From: Phaeospirillum sp.
Lineage (GTDB): Bacteria > Pseudomonadota > Alphaproteobacteria > Rhodospirillales > Magnetospirillaceae
Reading direction: 5' to 3'
Assembly: GCA_030651575.1 (NCBI GenBank)
Contig: JAUSFB010000065.1
Coordinates: 1-64,000, forward strand
DNA: 64,000 nt
Each line of letters opens with the position of its first letter. The first letter of the stretch is position 1. The notes under the pieces were generated by a model. That model was not told the origin of the DNA. It saw nothing but the letters and a program-made list of their open reading frames with translations, and did not search any database. The position numbers were made by a program, and so were the translations under genes. Positions 55,084-64,000 of this stretch are shown in pieces.

Positions 55084-56301
55084 ATGAGCAGCGGCGATTC
55101 CAACACTTCCCCCAAGGCAGCCCGCAGCTGGCGTCCCCGCACCCGCGCGGTGCGCGGCGGCCTGACCCGTACCGGCTTTTGCGAGACCTCCGAGGCGCTG
55201 TTCATGACCTCGGGCTATGTCTATGACAGCGCCGCCGAGGCCGAGCAGAGCTTTGACGGCACCCTGGACCGCATGGTCTATTCCCGCTTCAAGAACCCCA
55301 CCGTGGCCATGTTCGAACAGCGCCTCGCCGAGATCGAGGGCGCCGAGGCCTGCCGCGCCACCGCATCCGGCATGGCGGCGGTGCATGCCGCCCTGATGTG
55401 CCAGTTGAAGGCCGGCGACCGCATCGTGGCGTCGCGCGCCCTGTTCGGCTCGTGCCAGTGGATCATCAACGAGCTGTGCCCCAAATTCGGCATCGAGCGG
55501 GTGTTCGTCGACGGCCCCGATCTGGCCGCCTGGGCCGCCGCCCTGTCCCAGCCCGCTACCTGCGTCTTTATCGAGACCCCGGCCAATCCGACCCTGGAAA
55601 TCATCGACATCGCGGCGGTGGCCGAGCTGGCCCACAAGGCCGGCGCCCGGCTGGTGGTCGACAACGTCTTCGCCACCCCCATCCTGCAAAGCCCGCTGAC
55701 CCTGGGCGCCGATGTGGTGGTCTATTCCGCCACCAAACATATCGACGGCCAGGGACGCTGCCTGGGCGGGGCGGTGCTGGCCGATCACGCCTTCTGCCAG
55801 GACGTGCTCGGCCCCTATCTGCGCAACACCGGCCCGGCCTTATCGCCGTTCAACGCCTGGCTGCTGCTGAAGGGGCTGGAAACCCTGGACTTGCGGGTCG
55901 AACGTCACTGCGCCAACGCCTTGAAGGTGGCGCGCTTCCTGGAATCCCGCCCGGAAGTGGCCCGCGTCCTTTATCCCGGCCTGGAAAGCCACCCCCAGCA
56001 CGCCCTGGCGGCGCGCCAGATGAGCGGCTGGGGCTCCATCCTGGCGATGGAGCTGAAAGGCGGCAAGGCGGCGGCCTATGCCATGCTCGACGCCCTGGAA
56101 CTGATCGACATCTCCAACAATCTGGGCGACGCCAAAAGCCTGATCACCCATCCCTGGACCACCACCCACCAACGCCTGTCACCCGACGACAAGCTGGCCA
56201 TGGGTATCGGAGAGGGGCTGGTGCGCCTGTCGGTGGGAATCGAGGACGGCGACGATCTGGTCGAGGATCTGGGGCGGGCCTTGGACCGGATCGGGACTTA
56301 A
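55084..56301 (+). CDS. metZ: O-succinylhomoserine sulfhydrylase
   Basis: PLP enzyme that makes homocysteine from O-succinylhomoserine and sulfide, in the methionine pathway. 405 aa. It shows the Cys/Met-metabolism fold, with YSRFKNPTVAMFEQRLAEIEG near the start and the PLP Lys in YSATKHIDGQGRCLGG (about residue 219). Discrimination from cystathionine gamma-synthase rests on the metZ-type N-terminus and the SAM-II leader. The ribosome site AGGAGG lies at 55074-55079. Regulation by SAM is expected. apaG follows. Confidence 0.95.
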   Translation: MSSGDSNTSPKAARSWRPRTRAVRGGLTRTGFCETSEALFMTSGYVYDSAAEAEQSFDGTLDRMVYSRFKNPTVAMFEQRLAEIEGAEACRATASGMAAVHAALMCQLKAGDRIVASRALFGSCQWIINELCPKFGIERVFVDGPDLAAWAAALSQPATCVFIETPANPTLEIIDIAAVAELAHKAGARLVVDNVFATPILQSPLTLGADVVVYSATKHIDGQGRCLGGAVLADHAFCQDVLGPYLRNTGPALSPFNAWLLLKGLETLDLRVERHCANALKVARFLESRPEVARVLYPGLESHPQHALAARQMSGWGSILAMELKGGKAAAYAMLDALELIDISNNLGDAKSLITHPWTTTHQRLSPDDKLAMGIGEGLVRLSVGIEDGDDLVEDLGRALDRIGT

Positions 56302-56377
56302 AAATCCCGGAACCCTTCCATATCGGGTGGTGGAAGCCTAATATATAGGGGCCTAACCGGCTTTCAGGACGCTTTGC

Positions 56378-56770
56378 ATGTACAGCCAGACGACGCGCGG
56401 CATTGTGGTGACCGTCAAGACCTTTTATCTGGACGATCAGTCGTCTCCAGCCGACAACCACTATGTCTGGGCCTACCGCGTTCGGATCGAGAATCGGGGC
56501 GACCAGACGGTCCAGCTGATGAACCGCCACTGGATCATCACCGACGCCATCGGCCGCACCCAGGAGGTCAAGGGCTCGGGCGTCGTCGGCGAGCAACCGG
56601 TGCTGCACCCCGGCGACGGCTACGAGTATACCAGCGGCACGCCGCTGTCCACATCGTCAGGCATCATGCACGGCACCTATCAAATGGCGGGAGAGCAGGG
56701 CGAGACCTTCGACATCGTCATTCCGCCATTCTCGCTGGACAGCCCCCATGACCGGCCACGCCTGAATTAG
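56378..56770 (+). CDS. apaG: ApaG domain protein
   Basis: 130 aa, a fibronectin type III-like beta-sandwich of uncertain molecular role, linked to Co2+ resistance and Mg2+ efflux in enterobacteria. Diagnostic segments are [28 protein letters not shown] and GPQPVL-like [17 protein letters not shown], with a final [11 protein letters not shown]. It lies 76 bases downstream of metZ in the same direction, a frequent pairing in alphaproteobacteria. Confidence 0.95.
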   Translation: MYSQTTRGIVVTVKTFYLDDQSSPADNHYVWAYRVRIENRGDQTVQLMNRHWIITDAIGRTQEVKGSGVVGEQPVLHPGDGYEYTSGTPLSTSSGIMHGTYQMAGEQGETFDIVIPPFSLDSPHDRPRLN

Positions 56771-56773
56771 AAT

Positions 56774-56816
56774 CCTTGTAATTGGCAAGGGACGGGACCA
56801 CATCCGACTAGGTCCC
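56774..56816 (+). other. Two small hairpins ahead of folE
   Basis: CCTTG/CAAGG at 56774-56778 and 56786-56790, then GGGACC/GGTCCC at 56794-56799 and 56811-56816, lie in the short gap between apaG and folE. They may end the apaG transcript or structure the folE leader; no T-run is present. Confidence 0.35.
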
Positions 56817-56844
56817 GATCTCCCACCATCCGAGGGGAACTGCC

Positions 56845-57495
56845 GTGAGCGTCGACGATACCAGTCTGGTTCTGCCCAAAGAACTGCGTCCCAAGGACAA
56901 CCGGCGGCCCAGCCGCGCCCAAGCCGAAGAGGCCGTGCGCACCTTGCTGCGCTGGGCCGGCGACGACCCCGACCGCGAAGGCCTGATCGGCACCCCCGAC
57001 CGGGTAGTGCGGGCCTATGAGGAATTCTTCGCCGGCTACGATCAGGACCCCACCGAGATCTTGCACCGGACCTTCGAGGAAACCGACGGCTATGATGAGA
57101 TGGTGCTGCTGCGCGACATCCGTCTCGAATCCCATTGCGAGCACCATGTGGTGCCGATCATCGGCAAGGCCCATGTGGCCTATCTGCCCGACCGCCGGGT
57201 GGTGGGCATCTCCAAGCTGGCCCGCGTGGTCGAAATCTATTCACGACGTCTCCAGATCCAGGAGAAGCTGACCGCCCAGATCGCCAACACCATCAACGAC
57301 GTGCTCCAGCCCAAGGGCGTGGCGGTGGTGATCGAGGCGGCGCATCAGTGCATGACCACCCGCGGCATCCATAAGCCCGGCGTCACCATGGTGACCAGCC
57401 GCATGCTGGGCGAATTCCGCGACAACCCCGCCACCCGGCGGGAGTTCATGGCCCTGATCCACAATCAGCACAATGGCGGCCTGTCGAACGTCTGA
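56845..57495 (+). CDS. folE: GTP cyclohydrolase I
   Basis: Type IA enzyme converting GTP to dihydroneopterin triphosphate, the first step of folate synthesis. 216 aa. Zinc ligands are in [13 protein letters not shown] and in [10 protein letters not shown] (Cys and His/Cys), and the substrate pocket has [20 protein letters not shown]. The GTG at 56845 has GAGGGGAA upstream. It is the last gene of the metZ-apaG-folE run and converges with the PAS/GGDEF/EAL gene. Confidence 0.97.
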   Translation: MSVDDTSLVLPKELRPKDNRRPSRAQAEEAVRTLLRWAGDDPDREGLIGTPDRVVRAYEEFFAGYDQDPTEILHRTFEETDGYDEMVLLRDIRLESHCEHHVVPIIGKAHVAYLPDRRVVGISKLARVVEIYSRRLQIQEKLTAQIANTINDVLQPKGVAVVIEAAHQCMTTRGIHKPGVTMVTSRMLGEFRDNPATRREFMALIHNQHNGGLSNV

Positions 57496-57509
57496 TTCCT
57501 GCCCGCGCC

Positions 57510-59618
57510 CTAAACCAGACACGCCTGTCTTGCCCCGGCCAGGGCCGGCACGCCCGATTCCAGCAGGCGGCCAAAGGCCTCGGCGTCCACCGGGCGGCTG
57601 AACAGGTAGCCCTGCATGGCGGTGCAGCCGCATTCGGCCAGAAAATCCGCCTGACCCTGCGTCTCGACCCCCTCGGCGATCACCGCGAAATTCAGATTGG
57701 CGGCCAGGGCGATGACCGAAGCGATGATGGCGCCGTCCTTGGTGTCGTCGGGCAAATCATCGACGAAGGTCCGGTCGATCTTCAAGGTGGTGACCGGAAA
57801 CAGCTTCAAATAGGCCAACGAGGAATAACCGGTACCGAAATCATCCAGCGACACCTTGACTCCCATGGCGGTCAACTGCCCCAGAATCTCGATGGCGCGA
57901 TCCACGTCGCTGGCCATCATGGTCTCGGTGATCTCCAGCTCCAGCATGAAGGGCGACAGGCCGGACCGGGCCAACGCCGCCTTGACCTTGTCTTTCAGGC
58001 GTCCGTCATGAAACTGGGCCGGCGACAAATTGACGCTGATCGACGGCAGGCAAAGCCCGGCCGCGCGCCAGCGGGCCATCTGGGCGCAGGCCTGCTCCAG
58101 CACCCAATCGTCGATGGCTCCGATCAGGCCGGCGCGCTCGGCCACCGGGATGAATAGCGCCGGCGACACCGGACCGCGCTCGGGATGGGTCCAGCGGATC
58201 AGCGCCTCGGCCCCGATGATGCCGCCCAGGACCACATCGACCTTAGGCTGGTAGGCCAACTGGAACTGCCCGTCGGCCAGGGCGTGGCGCAGATCGTTCT
58301 CCAGATTGACCCGCTCGGCCACCTGGCGGTTCATATCGATATCAAAACAACTAAAAGGGTGGCCATTGCGCTTGGCATGATACATGGCGGCATCGGCGCG
58401 CGACAGCAAGCTTTCGGCATTGTCGGCGTCGTCGGGGTATAGCGCCACGCCGATGCTGGTCGAGGAAAACAGCTCCAGTTCGTCGATGACGAAGGGTTCG
58501 GCAAAGGCATACAGCACCTTGTCGATGCAGACCTTGGCGGTGCCATGGTCGGCGACGGTGGGCAGCACGACGGCGAACTCGTCGCCGCCCAGCCGCCCGA
58601 TGATGTCGCTGGAACGCACGCAGGCTTTCAGGCGGCGCGCCACCTGCCGCAGCAGTTCGTCACCGACGGCATGACCGAAACTGTCGTTGATGTCCTTGAA
58701 ACGGTTGACGTCCATGTACAACACCGCCAGCCGTTCGCCATTCCGCTCGGCCCGGATGATGGCGTCGGCCAGGGCTTCCATCACCGTCCGGCGATTGGCC
58801 AGCCGGGTCAGGCTGTCATGGCTGGCGTGAAAACGGATCCGCTGCTCGTTGCGGCGATGGCTGGTGATATCGCGCAGCAACAGCACATAACGATCGGCGC
58901 CGCTGTCCTCGCCGGCGATGGCGGTGACCGCCAGGGCGGTGGGAAACGGGTCGGCGTTCTTGCGTCGCGCCCAGGACTCTCCCGACCATGGACCGCCGGT
59001 GGCGGCCCGCCGCCACGTCTCCTCGATTTCGGCAAACCCGATCATTTCGACAGCGAACAGGTCGTAGGGTCGCCCCACCACCTCGACGGCGGCCCAGCCG
59101 GTGATCCGCTCGAAGGCGGTATTGACCGCCAGCACCACATGATCGGAATCGGTGACCACGATGGCCTCGCCCACCGTCTCGAACACGGCGGCGGCCAGTC
59201 GCAGCGAATCCTCGGCCCGCTTGCGCTCGCTGATGTCTTGAACAGTGCCCTCGTAGCAGAGCACCCGCCCCTCGGCATTGCGCACCGCACGGGCATTCTC
59301 GCTGATCCAGATGACGTTGCGGTCTTTGCCGTGAACGCGGGCCTCGAAATTGCGCACCACCGAATCGCGATCCAGACTCTCCTTGAAGCGGTCGCGGTCG
59401 GCGGGATTGACATAGAGGTCGCGCGCGATATCGGTCAGACCGGCGATCATCTCGGCCGGATCATCATAGCCGTAAATCCGGGCCAGGGCCGGATTGGCGT
59501 CCAGATAGCGGCCATCGGGAGTCGTGCGGTAGATGCCTTCGACCGCATTTTCGAACAACGAGCGATAGCCGCTCAGATCATCGTCGCGCAGGGCCGGAGA
59601 AGGGGGACTGCCGATCAT
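57510..59618 (-). CDS. PAS-PAS-GGDEF-EAL cyclic-di-GMP protein
   Basis: 702 aa, cytosolic with no membrane segments. Two PAS domains (about 10-130 and 135-255, with YEGTVQDISERKRAEDSLR as a PAC end), a GGDEF domain (about 265-425) with the canonical RLGGDEFAVVLP, and an EAL domain (about 440-690) with GAEALIRWTHPERG, LEITETMM and DDFGTGYSSLAYLKLF. Both catalytic motifs look intact, so it could make or degrade c-di-GMP depending on the PAS input. ATG at 59618 follows GGAGG; a GTG at 59639 lacks a ribosome site. Confidence 0.9.
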   Translation of the reverse strand: MIGSPPSPALRDDDLSGYRSLFENAVEGIYRTTPDGRYLDANPALARIYGYDDPAEMIAGLTDIARDLYVNPADRDRFKESLDRDSVVRNFEARVHGKDRNVIWISENARAVRNAEGRVLCYEGTVQDISERKRAEDSLRLAAAVFETVGEAIVVTDSDHVVLAVNTAFERITGWAAVEVVGRPYDLFAVEMIGFAEIEETWRRAATGGPWSGESWARRKNADPFPTALAVTAIAGEDSGADRYVLLLRDITSHRRNEQRIRFHASHDSLTRLANRRTVMEALADAIIRAERNGERLAVLYMDVNRFKDINDSFGHAVGDELLRQVARRLKACVRSSDIIGRLGGDEFAVVLPTVADHGTAKVCIDKVLYAFAEPFVIDELELFSSTSIGVALYPDDADNAESLLSRADAAMYHAKRNGHPFSCFDIDMNRQVAERVNLENDLRHALADGQFQLAYQPKVDVVLGGIIGAEALIRWTHPERGPVSPALFIPVAERAGLIGAIDDWVLEQACAQMARWRAAGLCLPSISVNLSPAQFHDGRLKDKVKAALARSGLSPFMLELEITETMMASDVDRAIEILGQLTAMGVKVSLDDFGTGYSSLAYLKLFPVTTLKIDRTFVDDLPDDTKDGAIIASVIALAANLNFAVIAEGVETQGQADFLAECGCTAMQGYLFSRPVDAEAFGRLLESGVPALAGARQACLV

Positions 59619-59731
59619 CGGCCTCCATTTAGTGGACACGTTCTAAGTTGAACTTGCCACTGCCGGTCTGCTTGCGGCAAGACAATCCGGCGCATACCCC
59701 CTCGGCACGAAACAAAGGGCGGGATTCCGGA

Positions 59732-61627
59732 TCAGGACAGTCCGGCGGAAGGCAGATATTCCGGAACCAGCCGGCGCAAGATGGCAAGGGCCGCGCGGGG
59801 CTGATGGGCGCGGCAGGCCTGGCCGAGTTCGGCGATGGCAACGCCCAGCTCCTCGGCATCCACCGCGCGCGGCGCGGCCACCAGGACGCCGGGCCGGCCG
59901 GTGGCGACCGGCGGTTCGGCCCCGTGGAAAATCTCCTCGAACAGCTTTTCGCCGGGGCGCAGGCCGGTAAAGCTGATCTGGATGTCCTTGTCGGGGCGCA
60001 GGCCGGCCAGACGGATCATCTGGCGGGCGAGATGGACGATCCGCACCGGCTCGCCCATGTCGAGTACAAAGATCTTGCCGCGATAATCCGGGTGTTCGAC
60101 CCCAAAGGCCGAAGCCTGCAACACCAGTTCCACCGCCTCGTGCACCGTCATGAAATAGCGGGTCATGTCGGGATGGGTGACGGTGAGGGGGCCGCCCTCG
60201 GCCAGTTGCTTTTGAAACAGCGGCACCACCGAACCGGTGGAACCCAAAACGTTGCCGAACCGGACTGTGACGAACCGGGTGCCGCCCGGCTGCTCGCCGG
60301 CGGCAAGATCCAGCGCCTGGGCGTACATCTCGGCCACCCGCTTGGACGCGCCCATGACATTGGTGGGATTGACCGCCTTGTCGGTGGAAATCTGCACCAT
60401 CAGGCCAACCCCGGCCTTGATGCAGGAATCCACCACGATCCGGGTGCCGACCGCGTTGGTCAGCATGCCCTCTTCCGGATTGCACTCCACCATGGGAACG
60501 TGTTTGAGGGCGGCGGCGTGGAAGACCAGTTCGGGGCGATGCTCCGCCATCACCGAGCCCACCCGCACCGCGTCGCGCACATCGCCCAGCACCGGCACAT
60601 GCTCCAGCCCGCCATTCAGGCGCGAAAGCTCCTGATCGATGGTGTACAGATTGAACTCGCAGGCCTCGAACAACACCAGCCGCGCCGGTCCAAAGGCGCT
60701 GATCTGGCGGACCAGCTCCGAACCGATGCTGCCGCCGGCGCCGGTAACCATCACCCGGCGGCCCTTGATCAGGCCCTCCATGCTGGTCCGGTCCAGCGCC
60801 AGTTGCGGCCGCCCCAGCAGATCCTCCACCGCGATCGGCCGCAGGGTCAGTTGCTCCTCACCGACCCCGGCCCGCAGGTCGGTCAGGCGCGGAATCCGCG
60901 CCAGCACCATGCCCAGCCGGTCGGCGGTGTCGAGCAGATCGCGCACCACCGCGCCATCCAGGCGATGATCGGTGATGATGAGGTGGTGCGGACTCTGTCC
61001 CCGACGCCGCAGCCCTTCGACCACCGCCTCCAACTCGTCGATGGAGCCCAGCACGTCGATGCCGTGAATATTGCGCCCGACCCGAGCCCCGCGCTCGCTG
61101 ACCAGACCGACCGCCCGATATTCGGCGTCATCGGCCCGCGTGGCGCGAATGAACAGCTCGGCCTCGTCGCCGGCTCCCACCAGCAGGGCCGGGATGGCGT
61201 CGCCACGGGCCGAGCGAACCGCCTGAACCCGGTCCTTGAACATGCGATAAAAGAAACGCGGCCCCCCCAACAGGGACAGCAACACGAACCAGTTGATGAT
61301 CAGAACCGAGCGCGGCAGGCTTTGCAGCCGGGTCATCAGGAACAGCAGGGCCATGAAAATCAGCACGGTCAGCGTGCTGGCCCGCACCAGGGCGGTCATG
61401 TCGCTGACCGAGGCATACCGCCACACCCCGCGGTAAAGTCGCTGGGACAGAAACACCGGCACCGCCACCGCGGCGAACAGGGCGGTCCCCAGCAGCAGAT
61501 CGCCGCTTCCCCAGTATTGCCAGATGCCATCACCCAGGCGCAGATACAGCGCCGCGACGAACGATGCCGCCGCCATGACGACGTCGTGGGCGAAAGCCAC
61601 ATGAGCGCGAGACAGTTTTTCCTTCAT
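59732..61627 (-). CDS. CapD/FlaA1-type nucleoside-diphosphate sugar epimerase/dehydratase
   Basis: 631 aa. Four or five N-terminal hydrophobic segments (about 10-130) precede a Rossmann-like region (about 145-270) and the catalytic SDR domain (from about 285), with TGAGGSIGSELVRQ and the STDKAVNPTNVMGASKR motif, in which Met replaces Tyr as in 4,6-dehydratases of the FlaA1/WbpM/PglF type. The likely reaction is UDP-GlcNAc 4,6-dehydration or 5-epimerisation for surface polysaccharide or glycan synthesis. It is divergent from the asparagine-synthase-like gene, which probably belongs to the same pathway. Confidence 0.9.
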   Translation of the reverse strand: MKEKLSRAHVAFAHDVVMAAASFVAALYLRLGDGIWQYWGSGDLLLGTALFAAVAVPVFLSQRLYRGVWRYASVSDMTALVRASTLTVLIFMALLFLMTRLQSLPRSVLIINWFVLLSLLGGPRFFYRMFKDRVQAVRSARGDAIPALLVGAGDEAELFIRATRADDAEYRAVGLVSERGARVGRNIHGIDVLGSIDELEAVVEGLRRRGQSPHHLIITDHRLDGAVVRDLLDTADRLGMVLARIPRLTDLRAGVGEEQLTLRPIAVEDLLGRPQLALDRTSMEGLIKGRRVMVTGAGGSIGSELVRQISAFGPARLVLFEACEFNLYTIDQELSRLNGGLEHVPVLGDVRDAVRVGSVMAEHRPELVFHAAALKHVPMVECNPEEGMLTNAVGTRIVVDSCIKAGVGLMVQISTDKAVNPTNVMGASKRVAEMYAQALDLAAGEQPGGTRFVTVRFGNVLGSTGSVVPLFQKQLAEGGPLTVTHPDMTRYFMTVHEAVELVLQASAFGVEHPDYRGKIFVLDMGEPVRIVHLARQMIRLAGLRPDKDIQISFTGLRPGEKLFEEIFHGAEPPVATGRPGVLVAAPRAVDAEELGVAIAELGQACRAHQPRAALAILRRLVPEYLPSAGLS

Positions 61628-61789
61628 TCCCCAGCCTTTGGCCCCCAGCCTTGGGATTGCGTTCGGACCTCATACTTAGCCGACCCCGCCCATCAGTCCA
61701 AGCCGGAATAGTCATGGCGGCTGGAACCGGATGGGGAAATGCGCTATGGCTGAAGCCTACACCCTTTCCGCCGGAGTCCCGTCGCCCAC

Positions 61790-63547
61790 ATGTGTGGTCT
61801 CGCCACCATCTTCGCCTACGCCCCCGAATCCCATCTGGTCGATCCGATGGAGATGATCCGCATCCGCGACGCCATGCGCAGCCGCGGTCCCGATGGCGAG
61901 GGCGCCTGGATGGGAGCCTATGGCCGGGTGGTGATGGGGCATCGGCGGCTGTCGATCATCGATCCCAGCCCCGCCGGAGCCCAGCCCATGGTCTCCGCCG
62001 ACGGCGACGCGACCATCGTCTTCAACGGCGAGATCTATAATTACCGCACGCTCCGCAAGCGGCTGGAAGCCCAGGGGGTCAAATTCCGCTCCGGCTCGGA
62101 TACCGAGGTGGTGCTGGAGATGTACCGACGCGAAGGCCCGGCCATGCTGGCCTCCCTGCGCGGCATGTTCGCCCTGACCATCTGGGATGCGCGGCGCAAC
62201 GGCCTGCTGGCGGCCCGTGACGGGCTGGGAATCAAGCCGCTTTACATCGCCGATGACGGCAAGACGGTGCGGATCGCCTCCCAGGTCAAGGCGTTGCTGG
62301 CCGGCGGCCGCGTCGACACCAGCCCCGACCCCGCCGGCCATGCCGGTTTCTTCCTGTGGGGCCATGTCCCCGAGCCCCATACCTTGTATCGCGGCATTCG
62401 GGCGATGAAACCCGGCGTCTGGGAATGGTGGAGCCAAAGCGGCGAACGCGAGTCCGGAACCTTCTTCGATCTGGGGGCCGAACTGCGCCACCCCCAGCCG
62501 GTGGCCGGAGTCGATCTGCGGGCGGCGCTGGAAGACTCGGTGGCGCATCATCTGATCGCCGATGTGCCGGTGGGAGTCTTCCTGTCGGCCGGCCTCGATT
62601 CCACCACGTTGTGCGCCATGGCGGCCCGTCAGGCGCCGGGACAGCTGCGCTCCGTCACCCTGGCCTTCGCCGAATTCGAGGGCACCGAGCGCGACGAGGC
62701 CCCGCTGGGCGAACTGGCCGCCCATCATTTCGGTTCCGATCATACCACGGTCCGCATCCCCGGCAGCGACTTCGCCGCCCAGCGCGAGCGGATTCTGGCC
62801 GATATGGACCAGCCCTCCATCGACGGCGTCAACGTATGGTTCGTCGCCCGCGCTGCCGCCGCCTGCGGCCTTAAAGTGGCGCTGTCGGGACTGGGGGGCG
62901 ACGAGCTGTTCGCCGGCTACGACAATTTCCGCCAGATTCCCCGGCTGGTCTCCCTGCTGCGGCCCTTCGCGGCGATGCCGTCGCTGGGGCGCGGCTTTCG
63001 GCTGGCCAGCGCCAGCCTGATCCGCCGCATGGCCCCGCCCAAGCTGGCCGGCATCCTCGAATACGGCACCTCGCTCTCCGACGCCTATCTGCTGCGGCGC
63101 GGTCTGTTCATGCCGTGGGAGCTGGCCGATGTGATGGACCCCGACATGGCCCGGGCCGGGCTGGAAAGTCTGGCCCCCCAACTGCGTCTGGCCGAGGCCG
63201 CCGCCGGCATGGGCGACGCCCAGCTGGCGATCTCGGCCATGGAAATGCAGTTTTACATGCGTAACCAGTTGCTGCGCGACGCGGATTGGGCCGGCATGGC
63301 CCATTCCCTGGAGATCAGGGTGCCGCTGGTCGACACCGCCTTGTTGCGCGGCGTTCTCGCCCTGCACGCCGCCGATAAGGCGCCCTCCAAGCGCGACATG
63401 GCGCTATGCGCCAGTCCGGCCCTGCCCGACCCCATCCTCAACCGCCCCAAGACCGGCTTTTCCGTGCCGGTGGCCGATTGGCTGGGCGAACCTTCGTTGC
63501 GCGGCTGGGCCAGACGGGTCCACGCCGCCGCCATGGGGACGCCATGA
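61790..63547 (+). CDS. Asparagine synthase-like glutamine amidotransferase
   Basis: 585 aa, AsnB family. Cys2 in MCGLATIF is the N-terminal nucleophile of the glutaminase domain (about 1-210), with RGPDGEG and HRRLSIID. The synthetase domain (about 225-560) contains the PP-loop GVFLSAGLDSTTLCAMA and LSGLGGDELFAGYDNF. Such proteins next to polysaccharide genes usually amidate a sugar acid or a peptide, not free aspartate. The ATG overlaps nothing upstream. The stop overlaps the following deacetylase start (ATGA), so the two act in the same operon. Confidence 0.88.
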   Translation: MCGLATIFAYAPESHLVDPMEMIRIRDAMRSRGPDGEGAWMGAYGRVVMGHRRLSIIDPSPAGAQPMVSADGDATIVFNGEIYNYRTLRKRLEAQGVKFRSGSDTEVVLEMYRREGPAMLASLRGMFALTIWDARRNGLLAARDGLGIKPLYIADDGKTVRIASQVKALLAGGRVDTSPDPAGHAGFFLWGHVPEPHTLYRGIRAMKPGVWEWWSQSGERESGTFFDLGAELRHPQPVAGVDLRAALEDSVAHHLIADVPVGVFLSAGLDSTTLCAMAARQAPGQLRSVTLAFAEFEGTERDEAPLGELAAHHFGSDHTTVRIPGSDFAAQRERILADMDQPSIDGVNVWFVARAAAACGLKVALSGLGGDELFAGYDNFRQIPRLVSLLRPFAAMPSLGRGFRLASASLIRRMAPPKLAGILEYGTSLSDAYLLRRGLFMPWELADVMDPDMARAGLESLAPQLRLAEAAAGMGDAQLAISAMEMQFYMRNQLLRDADWAGMAHSLEIRVPLVDTALLRGVLALHAADKAPSKRDMALCASPALPDPILNRPKTGFSVPVADWLGEPSLRGWARRVHAAAMGTP

Positions 63548-64000
63548 GCCTGCGCGAGGCGCTGGCCGCCCCCGCCCTGGGACTGTGGCGGCTGGTGCGG
63601 CCCTTGCTGCCCCGGATCGATGGCGACTTTCGCATCCTGATGCTCCACGACGTTCCTGTATCGCAACAAAATGCGCTTCGCCAGTTGGTGAGCGGACTTG
63701 CGGCGCGCAACCTGTTGATCGATCCCGCCGAGGCGGAGCGGCGGCTGGGAGGGGGCGGGGGCAAGCCGGGAGTGTTGCTCAGCTTCGATGACGGCTTCGC
63801 TTCCAACGGAGAGGTCGCCGAGGCCATTTTGACGCCGCTGGGGGCCAGGGCGCTGTTTTTCGTCTGCCCCGGTCTGATGGCCCTGACCGGAGCCGCCCAA
63901 CGATCCGCCATCGCCGCCAATGTCTTGCGCGGGCGCAGGGCCGCCCCGGAGGGCTTGATGGACTGGACGGGGGTGGAACGATTGGCGGCTGCCGGCCATG
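63544..64000 (+). CDS. Polysaccharide deacetylase (NodB-like), 5' part
   Basis: The ATG at 63544 overlaps the asparagine-synthase-like stop, and the frame stays open to the window edge, about 152 codons. After LMLHDVP comes GVLLSFDDGFASNGEVAE, NodB motif 1 with the Asp pair of family 4 carbohydrate esterases. Motif 2 (H-x3-S/T) has not yet been reached. A role in trimming N-acetyl groups from a surface polysaccharide fits the neighbouring CapD-like and AsnB-like genes. The 3' end is cut by the window. Confidence 0.85.
   Translation, partial: MSLREALAAPALGLWRLVRPLLPRIDGDFRILMLHDVPVSQQNALRQLVSGLAARNLLIDPAEAERRLGGGGGKPGVLLSFDDGFASNGEVAEAILTPLGARALFFVCPGLMALTGAAQRSAIAANVLRGRRAAPEGLMDWTGVERLAAAGH

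Noticed and set aside
59648-61711. 687-codon plus-strand open frame
   Set aside because: Antisense to the CapD-like gene; His/Gln/Gly-rich shadow without domain features.

Overview
The window reads as a chromosomal segment of a GC-rich alphaproteobacterium, most likely a Rhodospirillales member close to Magnetospirillum. Support comes from a CtrA master regulator divergent to fliI-fliJ, a SAM-II riboswitch in front of metZ, a complete lipid A/Kdo operon, a DivK-like receiver, and uniformly GC-ending codon use. No magnetosome genes, prophage, insertion sequence, CRISPR array, rRNA or tRNA was seen. The exception is roughly the first 1.54 kb, which has visibly lower GC and different codon use. 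It joins the rest inside the most conserved part of an acetyl-CoA synthetase gene, so the left end is either a metagenome misjoin or a recombination mosaic.

Layout. 1-2.3 kb: a truncated small gene and the mosaic acs gene, closed by a strong terminator. 2.3-9.4 kb: an alpha/beta hydrolase, then minus-strand genes for a BON lipoprotein, a VTT membrane protein, a family 2 glycosyltransferase, accA, a CorC-type membrane protein, aroB and aroK. 9.6-13 kb: a 46-aa membrane peptide overlapping a 594-aa secreted protein, nth and an inositol-phosphatase-type enzyme. 13-19.6 kb: a coupled lipid A export and assembly operon (msbA, DUF374 acyltransferase, waaA, lpxK, lpxL-like) followed by an RlmM-like methyltransferase. 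19.7-25.8 kb: an unrecognised 367-aa protein, a short-chain dehydrogenase-like protein, ctrA divergent to fliI-fliJ, an extensin-like lipoprotein and a YbjQ protein. 25.8-31.8 kb: mog, a small orphan, an MFS carrier, a 1,043-aa REC/PAS/GGDEF/EAL protein and a DivK-like receiver. 31.8-36.1 kb: rpmI-rplT-pheS-pheT. 36.1-43.9 kb: a histidine phosphatase, a dienelactone hydrolase, cobD, cobQ, a DUF45 metallopeptidase, a Bcr/CflA transporter and a PhoR-like kinase. 43.9-54.9 kb: a fused malic enzyme, a stress-type protein, mutS, rmuC, rsmD, an RsuA/RluB pseudouridine synthase, a PuuD-like amidotransferase, tadA and a HAD nucleotidase. 54.9-57.5 kb: SAM-II switch, metZ, apaG, folE. 57.5-64 kb: a second PAS/GGDEF/EAL protein and a surface polysaccharide block (CapD/FlaA1-type epimerase, asparagine-synthase-like amidotransferase, and the start of a polysaccharide deacetylase).

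The most unusual signal is a family of about 103-nt intercistronic repeats found between aroK and aroB, between fliI and fliJ, and as a tandem array between the PuuD-like gene and the pseudouridine synthase gene; a lone end also precedes the PuuD-like gene. Each unit is bounded by a direct repeat whose sense strand contains CTTGAGGG. The copy next to a gene lies 7-11 nt before the start codon, so the repeat itself appears to supply the Shine-Dalgarno sequence. Two internal hairpins keep their pairing although the stem bases differ between copies, which points to a selected RNA structure. I know of no named family matching this description, but I could not search for one.

Many gene pairs overlap by 4 bases (ATGA or GTGA), showing tight operon packing: accA/glycosyltransferase, aroB/corC, hisN-type/nth, DUF374/waaA, lpxK/lpxL, pheS/pheT, DUF45/Bcr, rsmD/rmuC, asnB/deacetylase.
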